A DNA stretch of 23,250 nt from Chara braunii (Eukaryota; Streptophyta; Charophyceae; Charales; Characeae): the NCBI GenBank assembly GCA_003427395.1, contig BFEA01000640.1, forward strand, positions 684,973 through 708,222, in the 5' to 3' direction. The notes beneath the pieces are model-generated. The model did not search any database and had not been told where the DNA came from. It was given only the letters and a program-made list of their open reading frames with translations. The position numbers and the translations under genes are program-made. Below, piece after piece: positions 1 through 21,500 of the stretch (positions are counted from its first letter, which is position 1; each line of letters starts with the position of its first letter).

Positions 1-104
1 GATCAAGTGTAGTATCTGTTCCGATGAGTTTGATATCTGACCCGTGGACCATCTGGAGATCTTTATTAACAAAAAAAAAAAAAAAACACGGAAAAACAGC
101 TGGC

Positions 105-146
<42 letters not shown>

Positions 147-297
147 CCACAAACTAACTTTCCCGCCCCTCAAAACGATGACGACGATGACGATCAAGTG
201 TAGTATCTGTTCCGATCAGTTTGATATCTGACCCGTGGACCATCGGGAGATCTTTATTGACAAAAAAAAAAAAGAAAACATGGAAAAACAACGCGCA

Positions 298-330
<33 letters not shown>

Positions 331-538
331 CCCAAACTAACTAACTATCCCGCCCCACAAAACGACGACGTCGATGACGATCAAACGATGCGCGCACCGG
401 AGACAGAGAGACACCCCCCAAAAGGAGGATGACGACAAGCAAGTGTATGTAGTATCTGTTCCGATCAGTTTGATATCTGACCTGTGGAGCATCAGGAGTT
501 CTTTTTAAAAAAAAAAAAAGGAAAAACGATGCGCGCAC

Positions 539-572
<34 letters not shown>

Positions 573-620
573 CCTAACTAACTACCCCACCCCCCAAAAT
601 GACGACGACGATGACAAGCA
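1..620. repeat. Three-copy tandem repeat with embedded poly-A and (GA)n
   Basis: The phrase agtatctgttccgat recurs at 11, 202 and 451, each followed by tttgatatctgacc..gtgga, an A-tract, a (GA)n run (108-144, 301-328, 541-570) and a cccc/gacgacgatgac tail. Unit lengths are about 190-250 bp, with length changes mainly in the A and GA runs. It lies in an intron of the SEC gene, upstream of its first visible exon. Confidence 0.9.
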
Positions 621-758
621 ACAAAAGGAAAAATGACGCGTGCACGTGTGCCCGCACCAGAGATCAGCTTCAACAGGAATCTCAGAGGTAAGCCCCATGA
701 AAATGCAGGGGAAAAAAAAGCTGTCTTTGCACAGGTTTCTGAGGTGAGTCTCAAAATA

Positions 759-823
759 CCCCCGACCCCCACCCCCTTAACCCCAACCCCCCAAACCCCC
801 AAACCCCCGATCCCCCCACCCCG
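759..823. repeat. C-run tract (i-motif / G-quadruplex potential on - strand)
   Basis: About ten runs of four to six C separated by short spacers, partly of the form CCCCAAA or CCCCTTAA. The complementary strand has many G4+ runs within 65 bases, more than the four needed for an intramolecular quadruplex. Confidence 0.75.
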
Positions 824-928
824 ACTCATTTCTCCCATTTTCCCCTCATTTCCTTGCAAGCGAAGCCGCAACAGGTACCCTTGTAGGGGGGATGGAAAGG
901 AAAGAAGAATGAAACACAAGTGGGAGTG

Positions 929-1113
929 GGGCATGGGTGAGGCTGATGGCTGGGGCGGGTCTGCAGAAGGGGCCGGGGCGGGTGTTGATGGGGACACGGG
1001 ATGGAAAACAAGAGGGAGAAGGGCATAAGTGAGGCCGAGGGCTGGGGTGGATCTGCAGCAGTGCTCGGGCAGGGTTAGGGGTGGGGCTGGGTGTCTATAG
1101 GAATGGGGGATAG
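929..1113. repeat. G-rich direct duplication, period about 92 bp
   Basis: Two diverged copies share the order gggcat..gtgaggc..ggctgggg, atctgcag or gtctgcag, a G-rich stretch, and ggga-tagaaaa or gggatggaaaa. Copies start near 929 and 1021. Confidence 0.65.
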
Positions 1114-2119
1114 AAAAAAAAAGGAAATGAGAGGGCGCATGGCCAGCCCTCTAGTGGCCATTGATGGGAATGTGGGAAGGCCATCGAAGGGGAAAAAACA
1201 GGGGGAGAGGCAAGGATAGGGTAGGGGGAGGAGTTTGCCTTAAGCCACCACTACCTTAGCCAGCGTTGGTACACATGGGAATGTACGTCACACTGCATTT
1301 TTTGGGGGTCTGGCAGAAGGTCGGAGAGAAGAAAACGTTTGGGCCTTGTGGGCCCGACTGAAAGGGAAGAACAAAAAAAAGCAGCTGCTCAGAATATTTG
1401 CTTGTGTCGTCTTTTGTTTTTTTGTTGTTTGTTTTTTTTCTTCTCAGTACGTTTTAGTGCCCTGCCAACAAGCAGGGCGCTTTCCATGGACAGCAGGTGA
1501 CACTTGCAAACGAAAGTATAAAAAAGAAAAGGAAAAAAGGAGCTGCATCTGACCAGAATATTGGTTTCTTTCGTGTTCTGTCTTTTTTTTTGCTTTGTTT
1601 TTCGTTTTGCTTTCCACGGAGTTGTTGCGCCCAAAGAGTTGTTGCAATTGACAGGGCTCCAATCTCACATGTAGTCAAGATTCTGTATCCAGCTGTTTTT
1701 GCGTCCATAGAGTTGTTGCATTTTTTAAACTTTTTTTCTTTTTTTTCTTTTTGTTTTTCGGAGAGCGTGTTTTGCCGAGGGGTGTAACGCCCTCCAGCTG
1801 CTTTAAAGTCTCCCACCAGTTGTTTTTTAAACTTTTTTCCTTTTGTTTCGTTTTTTCAATTTTTTTCTTTCATTTCCGTAGAGATCCAGAAAAGAAAATA
1901 CAATGGGACCCAGGGTCGACAAAACTCGGTGCGCAGTGAAATTCAGGGTTGGTAAAAACAGGTTCGGAGGTAGTGGTGGTTTAAGGGCTCGTCGTGCAAG
2001 GGTCAATTTGGGATCATGCAAGGGTTAATGTGCATTATGCAATGGTTAATTGTGCTATCTGGTGTGTTCTCTCTCTCTCTCTCTCTCTGTGAATGGCTGA
2101 ATGTAAAACATGACTGCAG

Positions 2120-14318
<12,199 letters not shown>

Positions 14319-14385
14319 TGTCACTGGAGGCTGGATGCCCGTGCTTGTCCACAGCACATTGTGAAGGGTCCTTGCTTGCTGATGG

Positions 14386-14584
14386 TGTGTGTTTGCTAGT
14401 TTTCAGGTGGGCTGTCAAGCATGTAGGATGGGGCTGTGTTGGGAAACAGGTGGTGATCTTGAGAAGCGAGATGGCAGACACTGGTGTGTGTTTGCTAGTT
14501 TTCAGGTGGGCTGTCAAGCATGAAGGACGGGGCTGCGTTGGGGAACAGGTGGTGATCTTGAGAAGCGAGATGGCAGACACTGGG
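14386..14584. repeat. 99-bp tandem duplication just after the SEC stop
   Basis: gtttgctagttttcaggtgg starts at 14391 and 14490. Each copy continues through gctgtcaagcatg, caggtggtgatcttgagaag and cgagatggcagacactg. The period is a multiple of three, so a frame opening at the SEC stop stays open, but this lies in the presumed 3' UTR or just beyond and shows no known protein. Confidence 0.9.
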
Positions 14585-15179
14585 GGAATGTCCAGAACGA
14601 GGGGTGATTTCCAAACTCGTCCGCTAACTGCCAGCAGAACCCGTGTAAGTGGCTTCAACTTGTACAGTCTTTTATCCCTTATGGATCAAAGACAGGATAA
14701 ACTGCTGAAGACATTTGCTTGTCTACCGATAACAGGGTAGGCATTTGAGAATGGCCCCATGGTGGTGGGAGGGTATAAGGAATCCCAACAAAATATGTGA
14801 TTCTCCAGCCGCTGCAATGACAGGACGAGGGTTTCGCTGTGCATCTGCCTTTGGGAAGATGATAGGATGAACCCTGCCTGTATAACATTTCCTTTGCATT
14901 GACAACAGGGCAAGAGTCCACTTGTGATCTGTTTATGTGGTGGTGAACTCCCTTCTGATTTGGAGTTGTTGCTGCGCATTGAACGTGATTGACCAGGGTA
15001 TCATTTCAGGGAGGGCTGTGGGCGGCGTGTTCTCAGATTATTGTGATAGGATAGAACAGTCGTAGATCAGGCCATTGAGGAGGAAATACGGGATCGTGCT
15101 TGGAAGTGGTCTTTCTTGGGGTGATGGGGCAGGTTCGCTGAAAGCTGAACTTCACGGGGGTGGATCGAAGATGTGTGTG

Positions 15180-15325
15180 GGCATTTGTTTCACCGCCGAA
15201 AGCTTACCTTCGTCAGGGTGGATGGTTTCGGGCATGGCTTCGGGCAGGCGTTTGTTTCACCGCCTTCGTCAGGGTGGATGGCTTCGGGCATGGCTTCGGG
15301 CGCAGGCGTTTGTTTCAGCTGCTCC
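15180..15325. repeat. 56-bp tandem repeat, about 2.5 copies
   Basis: cgtcagggtggatgg occurs at 15211 and 15267, with cttcgggcatggcttcgggc and gcgtttgtttca recurring around it. Confidence 0.88.
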
Positions 15326-15370
15326 CAGTCAATGAAGCACCCTAAGGTGGGTTGTACTATGCCGAATGCC

Positions 15371-15522
15371 ATCTGAACAGCATCCTTTTGAAGTCTTCCA
15401 GTAACCCCTTTTGAAGTCTTCCAGAAGAAAGGAAGCGTCCATTGGCATCTGAACAGCATCCTTTTGAAGTCTTCCAGTAACCCCTTTTGAAGTCTTCCAG
15501 AAGAAAGGAAGCGTCCATAGCG
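15371..15522. repeat. 76-bp tandem duplication with inner repeat
   Basis: atctgaacagcatccttttg starts at 15371 and 15447. Within each copy ttttgaagtcttccag is itself repeated, and each ends aagaaaggaagcgtccat. Confidence 0.93.
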
Positions 15523-15934
15523 TGCGGTTGGTATGGCAATTGCAGTCAGTTTGTGCAGGGAGGCAAGTGTTTATGTATGCAGCAGCACTAAGAGGAAATA
15601 GGGATCATTGTGTGCATTGGCTGTGTACGTGTCGGAGATCTTTTTGAAGTCGTCTTTGATAGCAACTGCATGCGTTGCAGTTGGGTGGACTGCAGCTGCA
15701 GATGATGCGGTTAAAGGACATACATACTCGCATGGTCCCCCATTTGGGGGGATCAATTCAAGGTGAGTGTCCTCAGTTTAATCAGGTGGAAGATGTGTGT
15801 ACACAAAAAGATCGTCCAGGTGAAGGTAATGTGATCTGATAGCTGCATTTATCTGTACCCTTTTCACAATTGCGGTCTAGCCAATCCTCTTATCTATGTG
15901 ATGCCTAGAATGCATGGAGTCCCTTTTTAACCCT

Positions 15935-16167
15935 TCTTGCATTTAGTTCATTCTTGCGTTGTGGTCTACACAGTTCTCTATCTATATGATGCCGTGAGTC
16001 CGATTGTTTTGGCGAAGTGGAGTCGCAGTGAGGGCCATCTTAAAGGGCGCACTTGCATTTAGTCCGTTCTTGCGTTGTGGTCTACGCAGTTCTCTATCTA
16101 TATGATGCCCTGAGTTCGATTGTTTTGGCGAAGTAGAGTCGCAGTGAGGGCCATAAAGGGCGCGCTT
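15935..16167. repeat. 116-bp tandem duplication
   Basis: atttagt(t/c)c(a/g)ttcttgcg starts at 15941 and 16057. Both copies continue gtggtctac(a/g)cagttctcta, tctatatgatgcc, gattgttttggcgaagt, gagtcgcagtgagggccat and aaagggcgc. Confidence 0.93.
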
Positions 16168-16971
16168 ACATGAGGATGTGACTGGATCTGATCTCGAGCG
16201 CAGCCAGATTCAGTATACAAATCCAAGTTAGAGTGTTTGTGGAATTCATGTCTATCCAGTGCGTTCTTCCAGTCTGGTTTCAGTGGGTCTCTGTCTATAC
16301 GCTGAATTGGGGTGTGGTTAGTACATGTTCCCACTAGTACTTCGCTGGATGTTTCCAACTCATTCTGCAAAAACCAGGTGTGCGTATGGCCTTGTAGCTG
16401 GCAACGTGCGCATACATGGGAAGATCAGGGTAGTGGATGAAGTGTGGTTGTAGCGATTGTGTGAGAAGGCAACCGCCGAGTTGTTGTAGGGGGACTGGAC
16501 ACATCTGTTGTCAGTCAAGTGATAACAGTCAGCCGACAGAGAACTTGATCTGGTTTGCCCCAAGACTGCAGGTTGCGGCGAGGGGAGTGAGCGCAGCTCG
16601 GCATCAGTTTGGCTTTTTGCCGGGGAGGGTTGTCAAGCGCAGCAAGCACAGAGTGTTCAGGGATGTTGGAACAACCACGAGAGCTGTGAGCGCTCTGAGG
16701 AAAGTTGGCTTGTGAGTTCAAGAGCTCTGATGAAGATTTGCGGAGAAGCTTTCCAAGAGTGGAGAACCTGTCGAACGCAGCAGGCACAGGTAACGAAGGG
16801 GGGAAGGGCACGATAAGGAATGACTGAAGTTTCTGTCCAGGAAATGGAATGACACTTGTCCCACATTGTTCGTCCGGGGGAATGGTTACTATGTTCCAGC
16901 AGCGGCCTGTCGGAGAGTTTTGCAAGCTTGAGGACTCCCTAGTATAGACTGGGAGCAGTGACTCTCTTTTT

Positions 16972-16974
<3 letters not shown>

Positions 16975-17034
<60 letters not shown>
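16975..17034. repeat. (GT)n microsatellite, about 29 repeats
   Basis: A long uninterrupted GT run downstream of SEC. Confidence 0.97.
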
Positions 17035-17037
<3 letters not shown>

Positions 17038-17085
17038 GTTGTTTCCTGAATTGCTTGTAGATTGGCTCTTGGTTTGAAGTGTGGC

Positions 17086-17523
17086 TAGTAGTATGTAGAC
17101 CTGCAGATCTGAATTGACTTTTTTTTCTGCATTTTCTGTGTAGACTGTTGCAGTGTCGTTTATGCAGTAATAGTGAGAAATGTGTAGTTGGTGAGATCTT
17201 CAGCCGCCGGCCTAGACGAAACAGAAAGGAAGGCAAAGTGGTTCTTCAGGCAAAGTGGTTCTTCATCTTGCCTCCCTTTTGCTTCTCTGCAGGATCAACG
17301 TGTCTAGTAGTATGTAGACCTGCAGATCTGAATTGACTTTTTTTTCTGCATTTTCTGTGTAGACTGTTGCAGTGTCGTTTATGCAGTAATAGCGAGAAAT
17401 GTGTAGTTGCTGAGATCTTCAGCCTCCGGCCTAGACGAAACAGAAAGGAAGGCAAAGTGGTTCTTCAGGCAAAGTGGTTCTTCATCTTGCCTCCCTTTTG
17501 CTTCTCCGCAGGATCAACGTGTC
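17086..17523. repeat. 219-bp tandem duplication
   Basis: gtatgtagacctgcagatct starts at 17091 and 17310. The two copies are nearly identical through tgcagtgtcgtttatgcagt, the ggcctagacgaaacagaaag segment and gaaggcaaagtggttcttc (itself doubled), ending ttctc(t/c)gcaggatcaacgtgt. The high identity suggests a recent event. Confidence 0.95.
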
Positions 17524-18164
17524 GCCCCAGCAAAGTGAGACAAAGCATATTCTTTTGTACAGTCCCCAGTATTGCCTTGTGCAGTGCTGAGGGAGATTTT
17601 TCATGCAGCAGCTGCATAATTGCTGCTTCCGATTGGCCACCAGGTAGGCTTCCTCTCTCTTTTTCCCTCCTCTCTCCATCGATCAGGCACAACCCATTCT
17701 TCATCGGCGTGTCTGCACTCTGTTGTAGGGAATGCTCCGTGTCTGTGTGGAGTTGATAGTCGATGCCTGCCCATTTAGCCATGCTCCTCTAACACTTCTT
17801 TTCCTCCCCATGGCTTGGGTGTGGAGCCCTTTCATGATACGGGCTCCGTGCCAATCTTTTGCCCTCGTCCGCTTGTGTAAGTCTGTACTCATCGTAGTTG
17901 TGCAGCTGATTCTTTGGTGTTTGGTTTTTCGATCCCTTGCCCCTCCCTTCCCACTGGCCCCTCCTCCCCCATGTGTAGCTCGAGTGTATGCTGTTTACTT
18001 TGTGTAGTTTAGGCTGGAGAGATCTCCTCTATTCTCTTTATGTGCAGTAGCTGGAGACATCTATTTTCTTTCCCTTGTGTAGTTTAGGTGAGTTTTAACT
18101 TTCTGAAGTTTGTCTGATCAATCTTCAGCCTTCCTGTTCAGCAGTTGGACATGCACATCGTCGT

Positions 18165-18233
18165 CTGCGGTGCCGGCTTTTGTGACTGTGGAAGAAGCTG
18201 CGGTGCCGGCTTTTGCGACTGTGGAAGAAGCTG
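18165..18233. repeat. 33-bp tandem repeat, two copies
   Basis: ctgcggtgccggcttttg starts at 18165 and 18198, each followed by (t/c)gactgtggaagaag. In one frame it would encode VPAF(V/A)TVEEAA twice, but the 62-codon frame has no homology I recognise. Confidence 0.9.
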
Positions 18234-18709
18234 CTTCTACAAGTTCTGTTGATCAGAAGAACGGGCATGGCTACTGTCTAGGTGTGCAAATCCTGTAGAC
18301 ACGAAGACCAGTGTGGGAAATAAAGGGGTCTTGGCTGGGTTATTTCAGCCTGTGTCAGGGCTGACAGGACTGTTTTTGAAAGGAAGACGGTTTTCCCCGC
18401 AGACTATTTTCGTAGTGTGATACCTCCATTTGCTGGTGATTTGATTTGTCTCCGCTTTTCCTCTTCCACCTCACCTTGTCCATCTCCCCTCTACCCCCTC
18501 GTTCTCGCCTCCAGCTTAATCGGTTCCTACAGTGGACATAATGTGTGTATGCTGCTTTTGACTTTTAGCTACAGTGCCTGCCACCTGTCAATGTTTGATA
18601 TGCGTTCTATCACCTCCTCCTCTCTCTTATGTGAGTGCTACGGCCTTTAGATATGTGAGCTGACCGGCACCAGGTGACTCAGAATTATTTCATTGCATTC
18701 ATCCAGGTC

Positions 18710-18775
18710 CATCAGGATTCGAACTGGGGTCTGCATTTCAACCGGTCATGGGTGTATTGACTAAGCTGGGGCCAT
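18710..18775 (-). other. tRNA-like / pol III promoter-like sequence
   Basis: On the - strand ggccccagcttagtca (A box-like) is followed about 50 nt later by agttcgaatcctg (B box-like). The spacing suits a pol III promoter, but the T stem has only about three pairs and the anticodon stem is poor. It could be a decayed tRNA or SINE head. Confidence 0.35.
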
Positions 18776-19149
18776 TGGTAGTTGGCATGTTTCTACTTAA
18801 TGTGAAATTGCGTTCTGTTCTTTACATGGTGAGTCTCTCTTTCTCCTTTCTCCATCTTCTTTTCTTTTTTCGTTCTTTTTTTTTTTAGGTCAAGGTTGTT
18901 GTAGAGGTTGGATGCCAGTCTTCGTCGTCGGCCCTTCGGTTATTCAGATGGTCTGTGGAGGTCCCTATTCCTTATGTGACTCCCTCCCAAGCCTCCCCTC
19001 ATTATTTCTCCCTGGCACATCCATACTCCCACAATTGTACCTCAGCGTGTATCATCAGGATAATCACCCTCCTATCATCTCAATGCGGGTGGCCTGGCAA
19101 GACAGTGACACCAGGGCTAAGCCGGATCGACCCAGCTCTGCCCTGATTG

Positions 19150-19255
19150 AAGCATAGTCAGCCGAGCCCTACAGTTTGGGAACTTCGAGCGCCACCTTCT
19201 TCCCCTGAAAAGCGTAGTCGGATGAGACCTACAGTTTGGGTACTTCGAGCGCTAT
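19150..19255. repeat. 60-bp direct duplication
   Basis: acagtttggg(a/t)acttcgagcg starts at 19171 and 19231; agc(a/g)tagtc precedes each copy. Confidence 0.88.
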
Positions 19256-19321
19256 TCATCTGGAAGAACAACGTATACTCAAAGAAGTACGTCGAGAAGT
19301 TTCCGGACTAGCATTATACAA

Positions 19322-19436
19322 CTTACGGTCTTCTTCCCCCGAATACGACGCTCGGTCATTATAGCTGTATGTAGACTGAAAGATGCCCTAAATTCAGCTA
19401 TGAAGACCGTGCGTTGTATTCGGGGGAAGAAGGTAG
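19322..19436. mobile_element. Foldback/MITE family copy 3
   Basis: The left arm cttcttcccccgaatac (19331-19347), then gacgctcggtcattatagct, pairs with the right arm cagctatgaagaccgtgcgt and gtattcgggggaagaag (to 19432). The outermost 17 bp pair perfectly. It is a near full-length hairpin of about 115 bp, intergenic. Confidence 0.88.
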
Positions 19437-19540
19437 GCATAGATGTTCTTCTGCAAGTCCCATTCATTGTTCTGCTTGTATCTTGTTGTGTTCTTCATTA
19501 TATATACCATTGTTGGTGTAATTGCAGCGTAGAGTTTCTA

Positions 19541-19690
19541 GCTTATTATCGGTAGATGTACGGCCACCATCTGTGCCTCTACCTATAGACAGATGTACCC
19601 CTCTACCACCATCTGCCCCTCTACCTATAGATGAACCCCTAGACCCGGCTTATTATTGATAGATATACGGCCACCATCTGCCCCTCTCCG
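19541..19690. repeat. 107-bp tandem repeat with inner CCATCTGCCCCTCTACC units
   Basis: gcttattat(c/t)g(g/a)tagat starts at 19541 and 19648, each followed by (g/a)tacggccaccatctg. The shorter phrase cctctacctatagac or gatg recurs between them. Confidence 0.9.
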
Positions 19691-19700
19691 GTCACATTGT

Positions 19701-19977
19701 TGCGGTTCGTGTTTCTATCAGAAGAAAAATCAGAGTTGACAACAAAAAGCTAGTAAACATCAGAAAGATGGGTATCAGCATAGAAAGATGTATTGATGTA
19801 CCAAATTGGCTAATACTAGAAGGTTGATGCAAAGTGTTCCACCAATTTACAGAGAATNTCATTATTGGTATATTTATGAGACCTATACAAACAAAAAGAG
19901 AAGCTACATCTGCAGAAAAGAATAGAAAACGTAGTGCACCTAAATAGATAAATAGCAGTACTATTGTTACGCTGATT
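19701..19977 (-). pseudogene. ccmC: Nuclear copy of mitochondrial ccmC fragment (open frame)
   Basis: The - strand reads SVTIVLLFIYLGALRFLF, then INIPIM-X-FSVNWWNTLHQP, SSISQFGTSIHLSMLIP and IFLLIETRT in one frame of about 92 codons. NIPI..FSVNWWNTLHQ is the signature of CcmC, the haem-handling protein of cytochrome c maturation, which is encoded in plant mitochondria. The WWD haem-binding motif would lie just upstream and is missing. X comes from the ambiguous base at 19858. No internal stop is seen, unlike the cox1 copy, so this may be younger. A TGA follows two codons beyond the homologous C-terminal part (about 19692-19694). Confidence 0.9.
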
Positions 19978-20046
19978 TTTGTTCACCGTAAGCCATCTGT
20001 ATTCACTTTTGAAGAGTTGGATTTTGAATTTGCGATGGGTAATTTG

Positions 20047-20388
20047 CTAGGCTAGGCTGCCAGCTGGGTCGCCCGGGTCCCGGGTGGCCAGCCCGTGCAA
20101 GGACAAGGGAGGTCTCAGCAAAAGAAAAAGAGAAGCCAAAAACTCCCGAAAGAAAAATATGTTATGCAAAGAAATAAACTGAACAACACCAAAAACTCCC
20201 GAAAGAAAACTATGTTATGCAGAGAAATAAACTGAACAACTTTTGCGTCAGGGTCACTTCGAAATTCTTCTTTACCAAATTTAAAATATAAAATAAAATT
20301 TAAAAGTAAGTTTTTTTTTTTTTTTTTAATTTAAAAAATATTCTTGGCCCGGCCGGGCAAGTGACCCAGGGTCCCTCTGGTAGTCTTG
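20047..20388. mobile_element. 342-bp hAT-like element with 8-bp target duplication
   Basis: GTAATTTG flanks both ends (20039-20046 and 20389-20396). The termini are imperfect inverted repeats: left CTAGGCTAGG..CTGGGTC..GCCCGG; right, on the - strand, CAAGACTACC..CTGGGTC..GCCCGG. The core is AT-rich with a T-run and a 53-bp internal duplication (aactcccgaaagaaaa twice). No coding capacity. Confidence 0.8.
20141..20240. repeat. 53-bp tandem duplication inside the 20047-20388 element
   Basis: caaaaactcccgaaagaaaa, tatgttatgca and agaaataaactgaacaac occur twice, spaced 53 bp. Confidence 0.92.
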
Positions 20389-20495
20389 GTAATTTGGAAA
20401 TTCATTCATGACCTAATTTGAGCTGGGAAAATGAACCCCTGGTCCGTCTTAGATCCATATTCCAGACATCCAGACCCAGTCGGGATGTCCGGAGG

Positions 20496-20540
20496 CCAGA
20501 CCAGACCAGACCAGACCAGACTCAGACCAGACCAGACCAT
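20496..20540. repeat. (CCAGA)n pentanucleotide repeat
   Basis: About eight CCAGA units with one CTCAGA interruption, ending at catgtctgg, which could fold back on the repeat. Confidence 0.93.
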
Positions 20541-20789
20541 GTCTGGTGCCCTGCTCTGCAGTAGAGAAAGCGGTCAAAACACGACTACCTTTCTCATATG
20601 GGGCCGTCCGTGGGCCTGAAAATTCAAATTCCCAGGCCGGGCGCTGCCCATGAAAGTTATCGATGGCCGCCCTGTGGTGATTATTTCGGACGAGGCTCAA
20701 CTTGGGACATAGCGTTTCAGTGAGAAAGGTAGTGGTCCTTTAAGGCTCTTGAGTGTGAATCTAGCAATCCTGAGGCATTTCATGCCACA

Positions 20790-20854
20790 GGTCAAGGATT
20801 CGAGTGCGAATGTAGAAAGTTACGAGTTGAAAAAAAAAAAAAAAAAAAAAAAAA
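20790..20854 (+). other. B box-like sequence followed by a 25-nt poly-A tract
   Basis: ggtcaaggattcgagtgcg (about 20790-20808) partly resembles a tRNA T arm, and an A25 run begins at 20830. Together they suggest the tail of a SINE-like retroposon; no clear A box or flanking duplication was found. Confidence 0.3.
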
Positions 20855-21393
20855 CAAGTAACCACTAGCAACCTCTAGGCTTACGTCCGACATTATTATT
20901 CTCTTAGGGGGTCTTATTAGGGCGGTCATTGCCAATCCGTCGACATCCCATGTTCTTGCAGGCTTGCTGGGAGTGCCAAGGTAATGGGACAATCGGTGGA
21001 ATTGCCCACGCGAAAACCTTTGTGGGTTTTCGTGCCCAAACGTTTTCCGTCTGGTGGGAAAGACCTACCGGAAAATGAATCTGGCACGAAGACAGTGCCA
21101 GGTTCCTGATCCGGTATACATGCATATCGTCGCATGTCAACATCCGTGAATTGAAACAAACCTCGTCGGCATGTCATGTACATTCATACAGAGAGACATT
21201 TGAAATATTACACCCGAAGTAGGGAGGAAAGGACGACAAAGAATAAAAAGAAGGGAGACTTGATCCAGTTAAGCCGGGCTGCCAAATGGGTTAAAGAACT
21301 AGAGGTATAGTTTGTAACGTCTTCTGTTGTTCTTTTTAATATTGTCCTGGGTGGCCATGTGCAGGGGCGCACGATTCGGGACTGGGGGTATAC

Positions 21394-21500
21394 GTGCATT
21401 TGACGATGTGTTGCCTGGTGGTGTATTCGTAGGGGTTGGTTGGATGTATCGGGGTACATGATGTGCATTTGAGGATGTGCTGCCTTGGTGTGTATTCAAG
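21394..21500. repeat. 69-bp direct duplication
   Basis: gtgcatttga(c/g)gatgtg(t/c)tgcc occurs at 21394 and 21463, followed by ggtgtattc. Confidence 0.85.

Larger units (their letters stand above)
621..2119. other. Intron sequence, low complexity, no exon found
   Basis: This 1.5 kb before the first visible SEC exon contains a C-rich tract (759-823), G-rich duplicated DNA (929-1113), T/A-rich low-complexity sequence (1370-1880) and a (CT)n run (about 2067-2088). I looked for the expected upstream OGT block around DFGNHP and saw nothing matching in any frame. Confidence 0.7.

Noticed and set aside
1-620. CRISPR array
   Set aside because: Repeats are long, variable in length and differ by microsatellite runs; there are no short constant repeats with unique spacers, and the DNA is eukaryotic.
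663-744. Small exon-like segments ending in gtaag (690) and gtgag (744)
   Set aside because: Splice-site-like strings but no OGT homology and no phase-compatible chain into 2120.
759-823. Interstitial telomere array
   Set aside because: CCCCAAA-like units are irregular, with C runs of varying length and no sustained CCCTAAA period.
1-2119. Upstream SEC catalytic exon (DFGNHP block)
   Set aside because: Expected just before exon a, but no frame in this stretch matches; it must lie beyond the window.
16515-16925. 136-codon - strand open frame
   Set aside because: No recognisable motif, no exon context, ordinary composition for chance frames of this size in non-coding DNA.
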